Shown: positions 8,514-16,639 of the stretch, piece by piece
How positions within the stretch are numbered: position 1 is the stretch's first letter
Layout: the number at the start of each line of letters is the position of its first letter
NCBI GenBank assembly: GCA_016790575.1
Contig: JAEUOU010000005.1
Span: forward strand, 62,001 to 126,000
Source: Burkholderiaceae bacterium
GTDB taxonomy: Bacteria > Pseudomonadota > Gammaproteobacteria > Burkholderiales > Burkholderiaceae_C
DNA: 64,000 nt
Direction of reading: 5' to 3'
Position numbers and translations under genes: made by a program
Notes under the pieces: model-generated
Seen by the model: the letters and a program-made list of their open reading frames with translations, nothing else
Told to the model about the DNA's origin: nothing
Database searches by the model: none

Positions 8514-10466
8514 TCACCGCTCCGGCAGGCCGGCCAGCCGCAAGGCCTCGGCCACCTCGCGGGCCCGATCGCTGTCCACGCCCACCCGGTTGCGGTAGGC
8601 CTGCACCGTGAAATGCGGCTCGATCGCCAGCATCCGGTCGATCACCTGGCGCGCTTCGTCCACCGCGCCGGTCAGTACCTTGGCCGCCGCCAGGACACGA
8701 TAGGCCGAGCCGTGGCAGGCGTTGGCGCTGACGGCCCGCTCGGCCAGCTCCAGCGCCCGGACCGTCTCGCCACTCATCAGCGCCGTGGTGGCCGACAGCG
8801 AGTCGTAGTAATAACGCAGCGGGTCCAGCGGCGCCAGCCCCAGGGCGGTTTCACTGGCGGCCAGCGCCGGTTCGCGCGCGGCCAGAAAGCCCTGGGCCAC
8901 ACTGCTCATGACCCAGGCCATCGAATCGTTGGGGTTGATCGCCAGCGCCTGGCGATAGAAGTCCTGCGCACGCCCCGGATCGCGCCTGACCCCGGCGTAC
9001 ACCGAGCCCGCCATGGTCAGCGCCAGCGCCGACTCGGGGTCGCGGTCCAGCGCCCGCTCGCTGTAGGCCAATGCCTCGGTGCTGTCGCGGGCGCTGTCGT
9101 CCGTCCAGCCCTGCACCACACGAAAGACATGCCAGCGCGCCAGCCAGGCCAGCGGTTCGGGGTGGCGCGGCGCCCGGTCGGCCAGCGCCAGCAGCATCTG
9201 CCGCGCGCGCTCGAAATCGGCCACGGCAAAGCGGTGCAGCAGATCGACCGCACTGAGATACAGCGTATGGCTGGCCAGGTTGGGCAAGGCGGCGGTGCCC
9301 CGGGCCAGGCGCTGCTCGACCGTCAGCACCCCACCGCTGATGGCCAGCGCCAGGCGGGCCAGCAGCTCGCTGTGGGGCGACAGCAGCTCGCGCGCGGTGC
9401 CGGCCACCGCCTGCTGCAATACCGGCTCGCCGGTCCCCGCCCGCCACAGCTGCAGCCGCACCTCGATCGGGTCGGCATCGGCCGGACTGCCACCGCCCCC
9501 CCGCACTTCGCCCTGCACCAGATAGTCGGCCCCCAGCAGCCGCCAGGCGGCCGCCCGGTCGGACCCGGCCGCGCCGAAGCCCGCTGTCGACAGGGCCGAA
9601 ATCACATGCAGCATCGGCGAGCGCCCCAGTTGCCCCGTCAGCTGATGGCGCACGATGTCGCCCACCCCGGGGCCCGCCACCGCGCCGCCGCCCCCGCCGC
9701 CCGGCCCGAGGCCAAACGGCAGCACCGCCAGCGTCGGGCGGGTGCGCATGCGGGCGGCAATCGCCCCGGCCAGGCCGGCGGACAAGGGCTGCGCGGCGCG
9801 CAGGCGAAACAGCCGCACGGGCTCGTCCAGATGTTTGAGATAACACGCGCCCAGGTCCTGCACGTCGGCATCCAGCCCCACGACCAGCTGGTCGCGCGCC
9901 GCTGCGGTCAACACCGTATCGCCGGGCCCGCCCATTGCCGCGACCCGGGCCGTCAGGCTCACGCCCAGGCCATACAGCCCGTCGGCATCGCTCCAGACCG
10001 CCGCGCAATGCACGCCGGCGCGCAGCTGAAACCGCGCTTCCTCCGGCTGGCTGCGCCCTTCTTCGAGCGCCAGGCGGTGCAGCGCCGGCACACAACGCAC
10101 CGCATCCGCCACCGAATGAAACCGCAGCACCAGCCCGTCACCCAGGCGTTCGATCACCTCACCCTGGTCGCTGACCACCCGCTCGGCGCAACGCAGCATC
10201 AGCGCGCGCAGGCGCAACACCGACTGCGCCTCCGCCCGCTGGATATGGCGCACCGACTCGACCACATCGACAAACACCAGCGTCGCCCGCTGCGGATCGC
10301 GCAGGGTGGCGCCGTCCATCAGCCACGCCCCCCGGCCGGCGCGCCCTGCCCCGCGCATCGGACCGCGCATCGGACCGCGCATCGGGCCGCGCATCGGGCC
10401 GCGCTTGTGGCCGCGCTCATCGCTGCGCAGGCGGACGGGGCGACGGGGCAGCGCGGCGGGTGACAT
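8514..10466 (-). CDS. Class III adenylate/guanylate cyclase-like protein with C-terminal TPR region
   Basis: An N-terminal nucleotidyl-cyclase homology domain (ATLVFVDVVESV ... ERLGDGLVLRF ... GVSLTARVAAM) is followed by a linker and a TPR-like C-terminal half of about 300 residues (ALAYSERALDRDPESALAL, DFYRQALAINPNDSMAW). The two metal Asp are present, but the usual transition-state Asn (VNxAAR) is Ser here, so catalysis is uncertain. The start is not settled: the ATG at 10466 precedes an Arg-rich leader with four RGPM repeats, while the ATG at 10319 begins right at the domain. This architecture is widespread in proteobacteria as a cyclase fused to a TPR regulator. It leads the cluster with the haloperoxidase, protease and LuxR genes. 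Confidence 0.8.
   Translation of the reverse strand: MSPAALPRRPVRLRSDERGHKRGPMRGPMRGPMRGPMRGAGRAGRGAWLMDGATLRDPQRATLVFVDVVESVRHIQRAEAQSVLRLRALMLRCAERVVSDQGEVIERLGDGLVLRFHSVADAVRCVPALHRLALEEGRSQPEEARFQLRAGVHCAAVWSDADGLYGLGVSLTARVAAMGGPGDTVLTAAARDQLVVGLDADVQDLGACYLKHLDEPVRLFRLRAAQPLSAGLAGAIAARMRTRPTLAVLPFGLGPGGGGGGAVAGPGVGDIVRHQLTGQLGRSPMLHVISALSTAGFGAAGSDRAAAWRLLGADYLVQGEVRGGGGSPADADPIEVRLQLWRAGTGEPVLQQAVAGTARELLSPHSELLARLALAISGGVLTVEQRLARGTAALPNLASHTLYLSAVDLLHRFAVADFERARQMLLALADRAPRHPEPLAWLARWHVFRVVQGWTDDSARDSTEALAYSERALDRDPESALALTMAGSVYAGVRRDPGRAQDFYRQALAINPNDSMAWVMSSVAQGFLAAREPALAASETALGLAPLDPLRYYYDSLSATTALMSGETVRALELAERAVSANACHGSAYRVLAAAKVLTGAVDEARQVIDRMLAIEPHFTVQAYRNRVGVDSDRAREVAEALRLAGLPER
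10351..10398 (-). repeat. Four 12-bp tandem units (RGPM)
   Basis: The unit CCGCGCATCGGR is repeated four times with only A/G variation at the last base. It codes Arg-Gly-Pro-Met if translation begins at 10466. Near-perfect DNA identity, unlike the QGI repeat, points to recent slippage and raises the chance that this stretch is leader DNA rather than protein. Confidence 0.85.
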
Positions 10467-10699
10467 GTCCGACACGATAGTTCCGCGGCGCGCTGGCAAC
10501 CCCACCCGAACAGGTGGGAGCGCCCCACCTTCCCACCCATTTCCCACCGTGTGCGCGGCGCCCTCATGGCGGGCCCCCGCGGCCATCGGCAAGTCGGGGG
10601 GGCGTGGTCATCCGGTCCATGGGAACCCATTGTTACAAATGTCCGGCCGCCCAGGCACGGCCTCAGGCCCCGCACCGCCGAAATTTGCACCGAAACAGC

Positions 10700-10736
10700 C
10701 CATACCCAGCATGAAAAGGTCGCATTACGCTATGCT
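10700..10736 (-). repeat. Dispersed ~45-bp repeat, copy 2, at methyltransferase truncation point
   Basis: The plus strand reads CATACCCAGC, then ATGAAAAGGT, then GCATTACGCTATGC. This is a reverse copy of the family. It lies directly before the first recognisable methyltransferase residues (TNSLRQTF), so the gene's 5' truncation coincides with the repeat. Confidence 0.65.
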
Positions 10737-11047
10737 TTTCATACCAACAGCCTGCGCCAGACCTTCAACCGCCGGGTGGTTCAGGCCGCGCTGGAGGGGG
10801 CGCCGGTGACGGCCGTGCCGGTCGGGGGTGCGGTGAATGCGGGCAAGTCCGGGGTTGCGGAAGCGCCGGTGGCGGCCGGGGCGGGGCATGCCGGGGACCT
10901 CATGCTGCCAAATGCGCAGAAATCGGCCCCCGGCACCCCCCGCCCCGGCCTACAAACGCTGTCGCTGGTGTACGCCATTCCCGATCACCCGTGGGTGGAC
11001 AGCGCCAATGGCGCGGCGGTTCGTATTGCCATGACGGTCGGCCAGTC

Positions 11048-11088
11048 CCACCCCGTTCGGGCTGAGCCTGTCGAAGCCCAGCCCGGGC
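11048..11088 (+). repeat. GTTCGGGCTGAGCCTGTCGA-type dispersed repeat inside coding frame
   Basis: This segment holds CGTTCGGGCTGAGCCTGTCG followed by AAGCCC. From memory it is a very common short dispersed repeat in Burkholderiales and other proteobacteria. Here it is translated as HPVRAEPVEAQ without breaking the methyltransferase-remnant frame. Confidence 0.75.
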
Positions 11089-12504
11089 GCCTGCTGACGG
11101 TGACCGACGAACGCAACGGCGAAGATGGCGAGGTGACGGTGAGCCTGGCGGAAGCGCGTGGCTTTCTGCACGCCGATCTGCGGTTTGGGGCAAACGTTGC
11201 GAGCGCCAAGCCGCTAGTTTCAAACATGGAACTCAGCAACCGAGGTGTCCAGCTTTTCGGCGCCGGCTTCATCGTCAGCAGCAAAGAAGCCTCCACACTT
11301 GGCCTGGGCACCGTGCCGGGGCTGGAGCGCCACGTCCGGGAGTACCGCAACGGGCGTGACCTGATGGCGTCGCCCCGCGACGCGATGGTCATTGGCTTGT
11401 TCGGTCTGGGCGCTGAGGCGGTACGCGAACGGTTCCCCGCAGTTTTCCAGTGGGTCATGGAGCGGGTAAAGCCCGAGCGGGACCAGAACAACCGCGCTGG
11501 CTATCGTGACAACTGGTGGATTTTTGGAGAACCGAGGCGAGTGTTGCGAAGGCAGCTCGCTGACTTGCCCCGCTACATCGCCACCGTCGAAACCGCGAAA
11601 CACCGTACTTTCCAGTTCCTCGACGCCAGCGTGCTGCCCGACAACATGCTGATCGCCATCGCCTCGGACGATGCCGCCTGGCTGGGCGTGCTGTGCAGCC
11701 TGGTCCACGTCGAATGGGCGCTGGCCGCAGGCGGTCGCCTGGGCGTCGGCAATGACCCGCGTTACAAAAAGTCCCGCTGCTTCGAACCCTTCCCCTTCCC
11801 CGCCGACGACACCGGCCTCACCCCCGAACTGACCGAGCGCATCCGCCACCTCGCCGAACAGCTCGACGCCCACCGCAAGCGCGTGCTCGGTCAGGAGCCT
11901 GCCACGGCGGTCCGCGCTACCGCGACGGTCCCGCTGGCGGCGGGGCAGCCGGGGGCTGGGGTGGCCGATTTGGCACGCGCAGCGCCTATGAGGCCGCCGC
12001 AGCCCCCGGCTGACCCGCCGCCAGCCACCCCCGAAGCACAAAACGCCCCGTCCCAATCCGTCAAACCGCCCGCCAACGGCCTCACCCTCACCGGCCTCTA
12101 CAACCTGCTCGACAAGCTGCGCCGCGGCGAGGCGTTTTCACCCAAGGAAAAGGTCTTGCATGAGCAGGGTCTGGTCAGCGTGCTGCGCAGCCTGCACGAC
12201 GAGCTGGACGCCGCCGTGCTGGCCGCCTACGGCTGGAGCGACCTCGGCCCCGTGCCCTGGGCGGACGAGGCCGCGCGCGCCGTCTGGACCGAAACCCTGC
12301 TGGAGCGCCTGGTGGCCCTGAACGCCCGCCGCGCCGCCGAAGAAGCCGCCGGCACCATCCGCTGGCTGCGCCCCGACTTCCAGGACCCGGCGCGCCGCGC
12401 CGCGCGCGAGGCGGCGGCGGCCGCCGCAGCGGCCGAAGCCACCGCAAACCCGTCCGAACCGCCGACCGACGGCCGGGAAGCGCCCGCTTTACTCCCAAAT
12501 CCAG

Positions 12505-12548
12505 AGCATAAAGCGACATTTTCACGCTGGGTACAGGCTGATTTCGGC
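12505..12548 (+). repeat. Dispersed ~45-bp repeat, copy 3, inside coding frame
   Basis: The segment contains CATAAAGCGACATTTTCACG followed by CTGGGTACAGGC, matching the forward family consensus. It is read in frame as HKATFSRWVQADF within the C-terminal part of the methyltransferase remnant. Confidence 0.75.
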
Positions 12549-12929
12549 ATAAATCCGGCCCCAGAGGCCGTTTCCCAGGCGCCAGGGTCCGAGCCCGACG
12601 CCGGGGAGGCCGCCAGCGGCGCCCCCGCACCCGCCAAAACCGCCCAGCCCTGGCCGTCCACCCTGCCCGAGCAGGTGCGCGCCGTCGCCCAGCTGCTGGC
12701 CGCCAGCCCGGCCGCCCTGCCCCTGCCCGCCATCGAAGCCGGCTTCAAAGGCAAAGGCCCCTGGAAAAAAAGCCTGCCCCGCATCCTGGAAACCCTCGAA
12801 GCGCTCGGGCGCGCGCGCCGCGAGGGAGATGGTTGGCGGGGGTGACTCGGGCGAAGGTTCGGCTGGACGGCTGCGGTGGTGAAAATCCGGGCTTTTTCCA
12901 GACCTCCGAAACCCCGTATGGGTTGAAAA

Positions 12930-12952
12930 CCGTACATGATAGTAATATACGG
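12930..12952. promoter_or_regulatory. Inverted repeat before brnT, candidate BrnA operator
   Basis: The arms CCGTA and TACGG flank an AT-rich centre (CATGATAGTAATA), ending 2 bp before the brnT start. The stretch is far more AT-rich than its surroundings. BrnA-type antitoxins repress their own promoter through such sites; the assignment here is from position and symmetry only. Confidence 0.5.
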
Positions 12953-12954
12953 CC

Positions 12955-13254
12955 ATGATCGACCTGCAGAAAATTACAGGATTCAACTGGGACGCGGGCA
13001 ATGCCCGGAAAAACGAAAAACATGGCGTGTCCACGGCTGAAGCGGAACAAGTCTTTTTTAATGTCCCGTTGCTTCTCCTGGAGGATTCCGCCCACAGTCA
13101 GGAAGAGCCGAGGCACCACGCACTGGGAAGGACCGACGATGGGCGGGCGCTGCACATCACATTCACGTTGCGCCAGTCAGACCAGTTGATTCGTGTGATT
13201 TCTGCCCGAGACATGCACCGGAAGGAGCGAACCATTTATGAACAAGCCGACTAA
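12955..13254 (+). CDS. brnT: BrnT family toxin
   Basis: This 99-residue protein has the BrnT pattern: FNWDAGNARKNEKHGVS near the N-terminus, EAEQVFF, LGRTDDGRALHITFTLR in the middle and RVISARDMHRKER near the end. BrnT toxins are RelE-fold ribonucleases that block translation and are neutralised by BrnA. The length is normal for the family and no key region is lost. The last 17 bp overlap brnA, the usual coupled arrangement. A fragment of a second brnT lies about 650 bp downstream. Confidence 0.9.
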   Translation: MIDLQKITGFNWDAGNARKNEKHGVSTAEAEQVFFNVPLLLLEDSAHSQEEPRHHALGRTDDGRALHITFTLRQSDQLIRVISARDMHRKERTIYEQAD

Positions 13255-13504
13255 AGTCATCCCGAAATTCGACACCGAAGCACAGGAGCGGGCGTACTGG
13301 GAAACGCACGACTCGACGGAGCACCTGGACTGGACAAAGGCCAGAAGCGTCACGCTGCCGAACCTGAAACCCACCACCCGGACGATCTCACTGCGCCTGC
13401 CGCAGCATTTGCTGGACTCCATCAAGGCGGCTGCGAATGCCCGCGATGTGCCGTACCAGTCGCTCATCAAGGTCTGGCTGCAGGAAAAGCTGCACAACCA
13501 CTGA
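13238..13504 (+). CDS. brnA: BrnA family antitoxin
   Basis: This 88-residue protein begins with a flexible segment (PKFDTEAQERAYWETHDSTE) and ends with a ribbon-helix-helix region (TISLRLPQHLLDSIKAAANA, then RDVPYQSLIKVWL). By family the N-terminal part wraps BrnT and the C-terminal part dimerises and binds the operator. It starts inside the end of brnT, so translation is coupled. It is an intact copy; a truncated second copy lies at 13961. Confidence 0.9.
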   Translation: MNKPTKVIPKFDTEAQERAYWETHDSTEHLDWTKARSVTLPNLKPTTRTISLRLPQHLLDSIKAAANARDVPYQSLIKVWLQEKLHNH

Positions 13505-13549
13505 AAAGCGGTAGGGATAGCCGCAGCTATTTGAAACAGGACGATCCCC

Positions 13550-13816
13550 ATGCCGAAGACTGATGCATACGAAGCCGACCTGCTGGCCGCATTTGACGCA
13601 GGCGCGCTGAAGTCGGTCGCCACCAAGGCCGAACTGGCCAAGTTCAAGGCGGCGGCGCGCGCCACTGCGGTGAAGGACAAGCGGGTGAACATCCGCCTGT
13701 CGTCTGGTGACCTGCAGGACATTCAGGTCAAGGCGCTGGAACAGGGCATGCCTTACCAGACGCTCATTGCCAGCGTTCTGCACAAGTACGTGACGGGTCG
13801 GCTTGCCGAGCGCTGA
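13550..13816 (+). CDS. CopG-family antitoxin-like protein without adjacent toxin
   Basis: This 88-residue protein ends in a ribbon-helix-helix-type stretch (RVNIRLSSGDLQDIQVKAL, then EQGMPYQTLIASVLHKYV) typical of CopG-type antitoxins. Proteins of this kind normally follow a small RelE- or BrnT-like toxin gene. Here the gene upstream is brnA, so this is an orphan or has been captured between two copies of brnTA. The N-terminal half is Ala- and Lys-rich. It may still neutralise a toxin encoded elsewhere. Confidence 0.72.
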   Translation: MPKTDAYEADLLAAFDAGALKSVATKAELAKFKAAARATAVKDKRVNIRLSSGDLQDIQVKALEQGMPYQTLIASVLHKYVTGRLAER

Positions 13817-13905
13817 ATTCGATCGCTGAAGACCCAGAAAGGGGCATTGGACGGTTGCAGAACGTCTGCACCCTGCCTCTGAAAGGTCGTGTGGTTGGAA
13901 AAAGC

Positions 13906-13953
13906 CAGGTGATTCGTGCGATTTCCGCCCGAGACATGCACCGGAAGGCGTGA
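13906..13953 (+). pseudogene. 3' fragment of a second brnT
   Basis: Translation gives QVIRAISARDMHRKA then stop, nearly identical to the C-terminus of BrnT at 12955 (QLIRVISARDMHRKER). The rest of the gene is absent; the upstream sequence is unrelated. It directly precedes the second brnA copy in the same arrangement as the intact pair. Confidence 0.85.
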
Positions 13954-13960
13954 ACCATTG

Positions 13961-14215
13961 ATGACCAAGCCGCCTGAAGCCATCCCGAAATTCGACACCG
14001 AAGCGCAGGAGCGGGCTTGCCGGGAACCCCACGACTCGACGGAGCACCTGGACTGGACCTCGGCCAAAAGCGTCACGCTGCCGAACCTGAAACCGACCAC
14101 CCGGAAGATTTCGCTGCGCCTGCCGCAGCAAATGCTGGACGCCATCACCGTGGCTGCGAATGCCCGCGATGTGCCGTATCGGTCGCTGAACCACGAGCAC
14201 CCTGTCGTCCGCTGA
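13961..14215 (+). pseudogene. Second, C-terminally truncated brnA copy
   Basis: The product begins MTKPPEAIPKFDTEAQERAC and matches the intact BrnA closely as far as ANARDVPYRSL, then switches to unrelated NHEHPVVR and stops at 84 residues. The final helix of the ribbon-helix-helix region is therefore lost. With the brnT fragment just upstream it marks a duplication of the brnTA junction with breakpoints near 13900 and 14190. Dimerisation and DNA binding are probably impaired. Confidence 0.82.
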
Positions 14216-14302
14216 CAGTGCTCCCACCCACACCCAGCCTCTCCGGGCTGCGCTCTGGCCAGCGTGCTGCGGTGGCCATACGCAGCAAATTCATCCCATA
14301 TC

Positions 14303-14353
14303 AATAGCAAACAATCACCATTCCACGCTGGGTAACGGCCAAAAAGACCACAA
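14303..14353 (+). repeat. Dispersed ~45-bp repeat, copy 4, before ktrB
   Basis: This copy reads AATAGCAAACAATCACCATT, then CCACGCTGGGTAACGGCC, then AAAAAGACCACAAAA. The right flank is nearly identical to copy 5 at 16571, in the same orientation, so the pair brackets the potassium-uptake genes. It lies about 100 bp before ktrB. Confidence 0.8.
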
Positions 14354-14456
14354 AACCACGCCCGGGCGCCGGTGCGGGGCGGAAACCGCCGCACGAGACC
14401 ATGCGCCACCCCCGCCAGCGTTTAGACTGCGCCGTCTCACCGATCAATCCCCGCTG

Positions 14457-15797
14457 ATGAAGAGCCACCTGCCCACCCACCCGGCCGCCGTGCTGGCGCT
14501 GGCCTTTCTGGCCACCATCGGGGTGGGCACCGCGCTGCTGATGCTGCCCTGGGCCAGCGCCAGCGGCCAGAGTGCGCCGTGGCTGACGGCCCTGTTCACC
14601 GCCACGTCGGCGGTGTGTGTGACCGGGCTGGTGGTGGTGGACACCGGCACCTACTGGAGCCCGCTGGGCCAGGGGTTGGTGATGGCGCTGTTCCAGCTGG
14701 GCGGCTTCGGGATGATGACCTCGGCCACGCTGATGGGCCTGCTGATCGGCGGGCACCTGAAGCTGCGCACCCGGCTGCTGCTGCAGTCGGAAACCCACGC
14801 GCTGTCGCTGGGCGACGTGCGCTCGGTGGCGCGCATGGTGCTGGTGGTGACGGTGCTGGTCGAGGGCCTGGTGGCGCTGTGGCTGGCGCTTCGTTTTGCC
14901 CAAAAGATGGACATCGGCTGGGCCGAGGCGCTGTGGCTGGGCGCGTTCCATTCGGTCTCGGCCTACAACAACGCGGGGTTTTCCACCTGGCCCGACAGCG
15001 TGATGCGCCACGTGACCGACGCCTGGGTGCTGGGGCCGCTGATGCTGGCCATCGTGGTGGGGGGGCTGGGGTTTCCGGTCATCACCGAGCTGTGGGCCAA
15101 CCGGCGCAAGCGGCACGCGCGCTGGTCGATCCACACCACGCTCACGGTCTGGGGCTCGGTGGCGCTGGTGGTGGGCGGTACGCTGGCGCTGTGGGCGGTG
15201 GAGCGCGACAACCCCAAGACGCTGGGCCCGCTGGGTTTTGCGGACCAGTGGCTGGCGGCGCTGTTCACGTCGGTGGCGGCGCGCACGGCCGGCTTCAACG
15301 CGGTGGACATCGGCGCGCTGGAGCTCGAATCGCTGATGCTGCATTGCGTGCTGATGTTCATCGGCGGCGGCAGTGCGGGCACGGCCGGTGGTGTGAAAGT
15401 GACCACGGTGTTCCTGCTGCTGCTGATCGTCTGGAGCGAAATCCGCGGCCGGGCCGACGTGGAGCTGCGCGGTCGGCGTATCGGCACCCCGGTGCAGCGC
15501 CAGGCGCTGTCGATCCTGGTGCTCAGCGGTGCGGCGGTGTCGCTGGGGCTGCTGGCCATCATCCCACTGGCGGACGGCGTGCCGCTGGAAAAGCTGCTGT
15601 TTGAGGTGGTGTCGGCCTTTGCGACGGTGGGCTTGTCCACCGGCATCACGGCCGATCTGGCGCCCGGCGCCCAGGGCGTGATCATTGTGCTGATGTACGC
15701 CGGCCGCGTCGGTGTGGTCACATTGGCGCTGGCACTGGCGATCAACCAGGTGCCCAGGGCCTACCGTTACCCCGAGGAGAAACCCATTGTTGGCTAA
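14457..15797 (+). CDS. ktrB: TrkH/KtrB-family potassium uptake membrane subunit
   Basis: This 446-residue membrane protein is built of four M1-P-M2 repeats. The pore-loop filter sequences are visible in order: SAVCVTGLV, YNNAGFST, ARTAGFN and ATVGLSTG, each with the conserved Gly. It translocates K+ (usually Na+-coupled) under control of a cytosolic KTN ring. The length fits KtrB rather than the longer TrkH. The downstream trkA/ktrA overlaps by 11 bp, showing they form one unit. The gene pair is flanked by direct copies of a dispersed repeat. Confidence 0.9.
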   Translation: MKSHLPTHPAAVLALAFLATIGVGTALLMLPWASASGQSAPWLTALFTATSAVCVTGLVVVDTGTYWSPLGQGLVMALFQLGGFGMMTSATLMGLLIGGHLKLRTRLLLQSETHALSLGDVRSVARMVLVVTVLVEGLVALWLALRFAQKMDIGWAEALWLGAFHSVSAYNNAGFSTWPDSVMRHVTDAWVLGPLMLAIVVGGLGFPVITELWANRRKRHARWSIHTTLTVWGSVALVVGGTLALWAVERDNPKTLGPLGFADQWLAALFTSVAARTAGFNAVDIGALELESLMLHCVLMFIGGGSAGTAGGVKVTTVFLLLLIVWSEIRGRADVELRGRRIGTPVQRQALSILVLSGAAVSLGLLAIIPLADGVPLEKLLFEVVSAFATVGLSTGITADLAPGAQGVIIVLMYAGRVGVVTLALALAINQVPRAYRYPEEKPIVG

Positions 15798-16461
15798 ATC
15801 GAATACACCCAAAGGCGACAGCGTGGTCGTCATCGGACTGGGACGTTTTGGCGCCGCTGTGGCGCGCTCGCTGGTGGCCGCCGGACATGAGGTCCTGGCC
15901 ATGGATGCCCGCGAGGAGGTGGTGCAGGACCTGGCGCACGAACTGCCCCATGTGGTCAAGGCCGACTCGACCGATTTGGTGGCCTTGCAGCAGCTGTCGG
16001 TGACCGACTTCTCGCACGCGGTGGTGAGCATCGGCGCCAATCTGGAAGCCAGTGTGCTGACGGTGCTGAACCTGGCGCAGATGGGCATGAAAGACATCTG
16101 GGCCAAGGCCAACAGCCCGCAGCACGGGCGCATTGCCGAGCGGGTGGGCGCGCACCACGTGATCTACCCCGAGGCCGACATGGGCGAGCGGGTGGCGCAC
16201 CTGGTGACCGGCAAGATGATGGACTTCATCGAATTTGACGACGGCTTCGCCATCGCCAAGACCCGCGCGCCGATGGAGACCCACAACAAGACCCTGGCGG
16301 TGTCGAACGTGCGCAAGAAGCACGGCATCACCGTGGTGGGCATCAAGCGCCGCCACCAGGACTTCATCTACGCCAAACCCGACACCGAGATCAAGCCCGG
16401 CGACCACCTGATCGTGGCCGGACCGACGCCGCTGATCGAGCAATTCGCGGCGATGTACTGA
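15787..16461 (+). CDS. ktrA: TrkA/KtrA-family regulatory subunit of potassium uptake
   Basis: The start is a TTG at 15787 (a second TTG follows), with GAGGAGA six bases upstream; no ATG fits. The 224-residue protein has an N-terminal Rossmann RCK-N domain (VVVIGLGRFGAAVARSL, acidic MDAREEVV after strand 2) that binds NAD(H) or ATP/ADP, and a C-terminal RCK-C domain from about 140. It is a single KTN-RCK unit, so it should form an octameric ring under KtrB. It overlaps ktrB by 11 bp. Confidence 0.9.
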   Translation: MLAKSNTPKGDSVVVIGLGRFGAAVARSLVAAGHEVLAMDAREEVVQDLAHELPHVVKADSTDLVALQQLSVTDFSHAVVSIGANLEASVLTVLNLAQMGMKDIWAKANSPQHGRIAERVGAHHVIYPEADMGERVAHLVTGKMMDFIEFDDGFAIAKTRAPMETHNKTLAVSNVRKKHGITVVGIKRRHQDFIYAKPDTEIKPGDHLIVAGPTPLIEQFAAMY

Positions 16462-16570
16462 GTGCCGCGTCAGCCGGCGTGGGGACAACGCCGGTTGGAG
16501 AAAAGAACCTCCCCTGCATCCCCGACACCGTGGCAGGGGGTGCCACGCGCAGGCCGGTAAGTCCTGACTT

Positions 16571-16620
16571 CATAGCACACCATGACCATTTCACGCTGGG
16601 TACCGGCCAAAAAGACCATA
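16571..16620 (+). repeat. Dispersed ~45-bp repeat, copy 5, after ktrA
   Basis: This copy reads CATAGCACACCATGACCATT, then TCACGCTGGGTACCGGCC, then AAAAAGACCATAAAA. It is a direct repeat of copy 4, lies 109 bp after ktrA and precedes the convergent PepSY gene. Confidence 0.85.
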
Positions 16621-16639
16621 AAACGCGCCGTGGTGCCGC

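Larger units (their letters stand above)
10743..12845 (+). pseudogene. 5'-truncated class I DNA methyltransferase (MmeI-like/type IIL family) remnant
   Basis: The frame is open from 10551, but homology starts only at TNSLRQTFNRRVV. It continues with the conserved family middle (IPDHPWVDSANGAAVRIAM; YRNGRDLM; ERDQNNRAGYRDNWWIFGEPR), the target-recognition-like section (RYIATVETAKHRTFQFLDAS; ILPDNMLIAIA-like text) and RCFEPFPFP. The SAM-binding FxGxG and catalytic NPPY/F motifs, which lie upstream in complete members, are missing. Without them the product cannot methylate DNA. Two inserts are repeat-derived but keep frame: VRAEPVEAQ near 11050-11090 and HKATFSRWVQADF near 12508-12546. A Pro/Ala-rich C-terminal region follows. 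It is probably a decayed restriction-modification or phage-defence gene. Confidence 0.75.

Noticed and set aside
8448-10463. A 671-codon plus-strand frame opposite the cyclase-like gene
   Set aside because: It has a shadow composition (Gln, His, Arg) and no recognisable motif; the opposite strand has cyclase and TPR homology.
14301-16133. A 610-codon minus-strand frame opposite ktrB-ktrA
   Set aside because: The translation is Gln/His/Arg-rich without domain features, a typical shadow of the real plus-strand genes.
16470-16496. Hairpin CCGGCGT/ACGCCGG after ktrA as a terminator
   Set aside because: There is no T tract; it could form in RNA but there is no basis to call termination.
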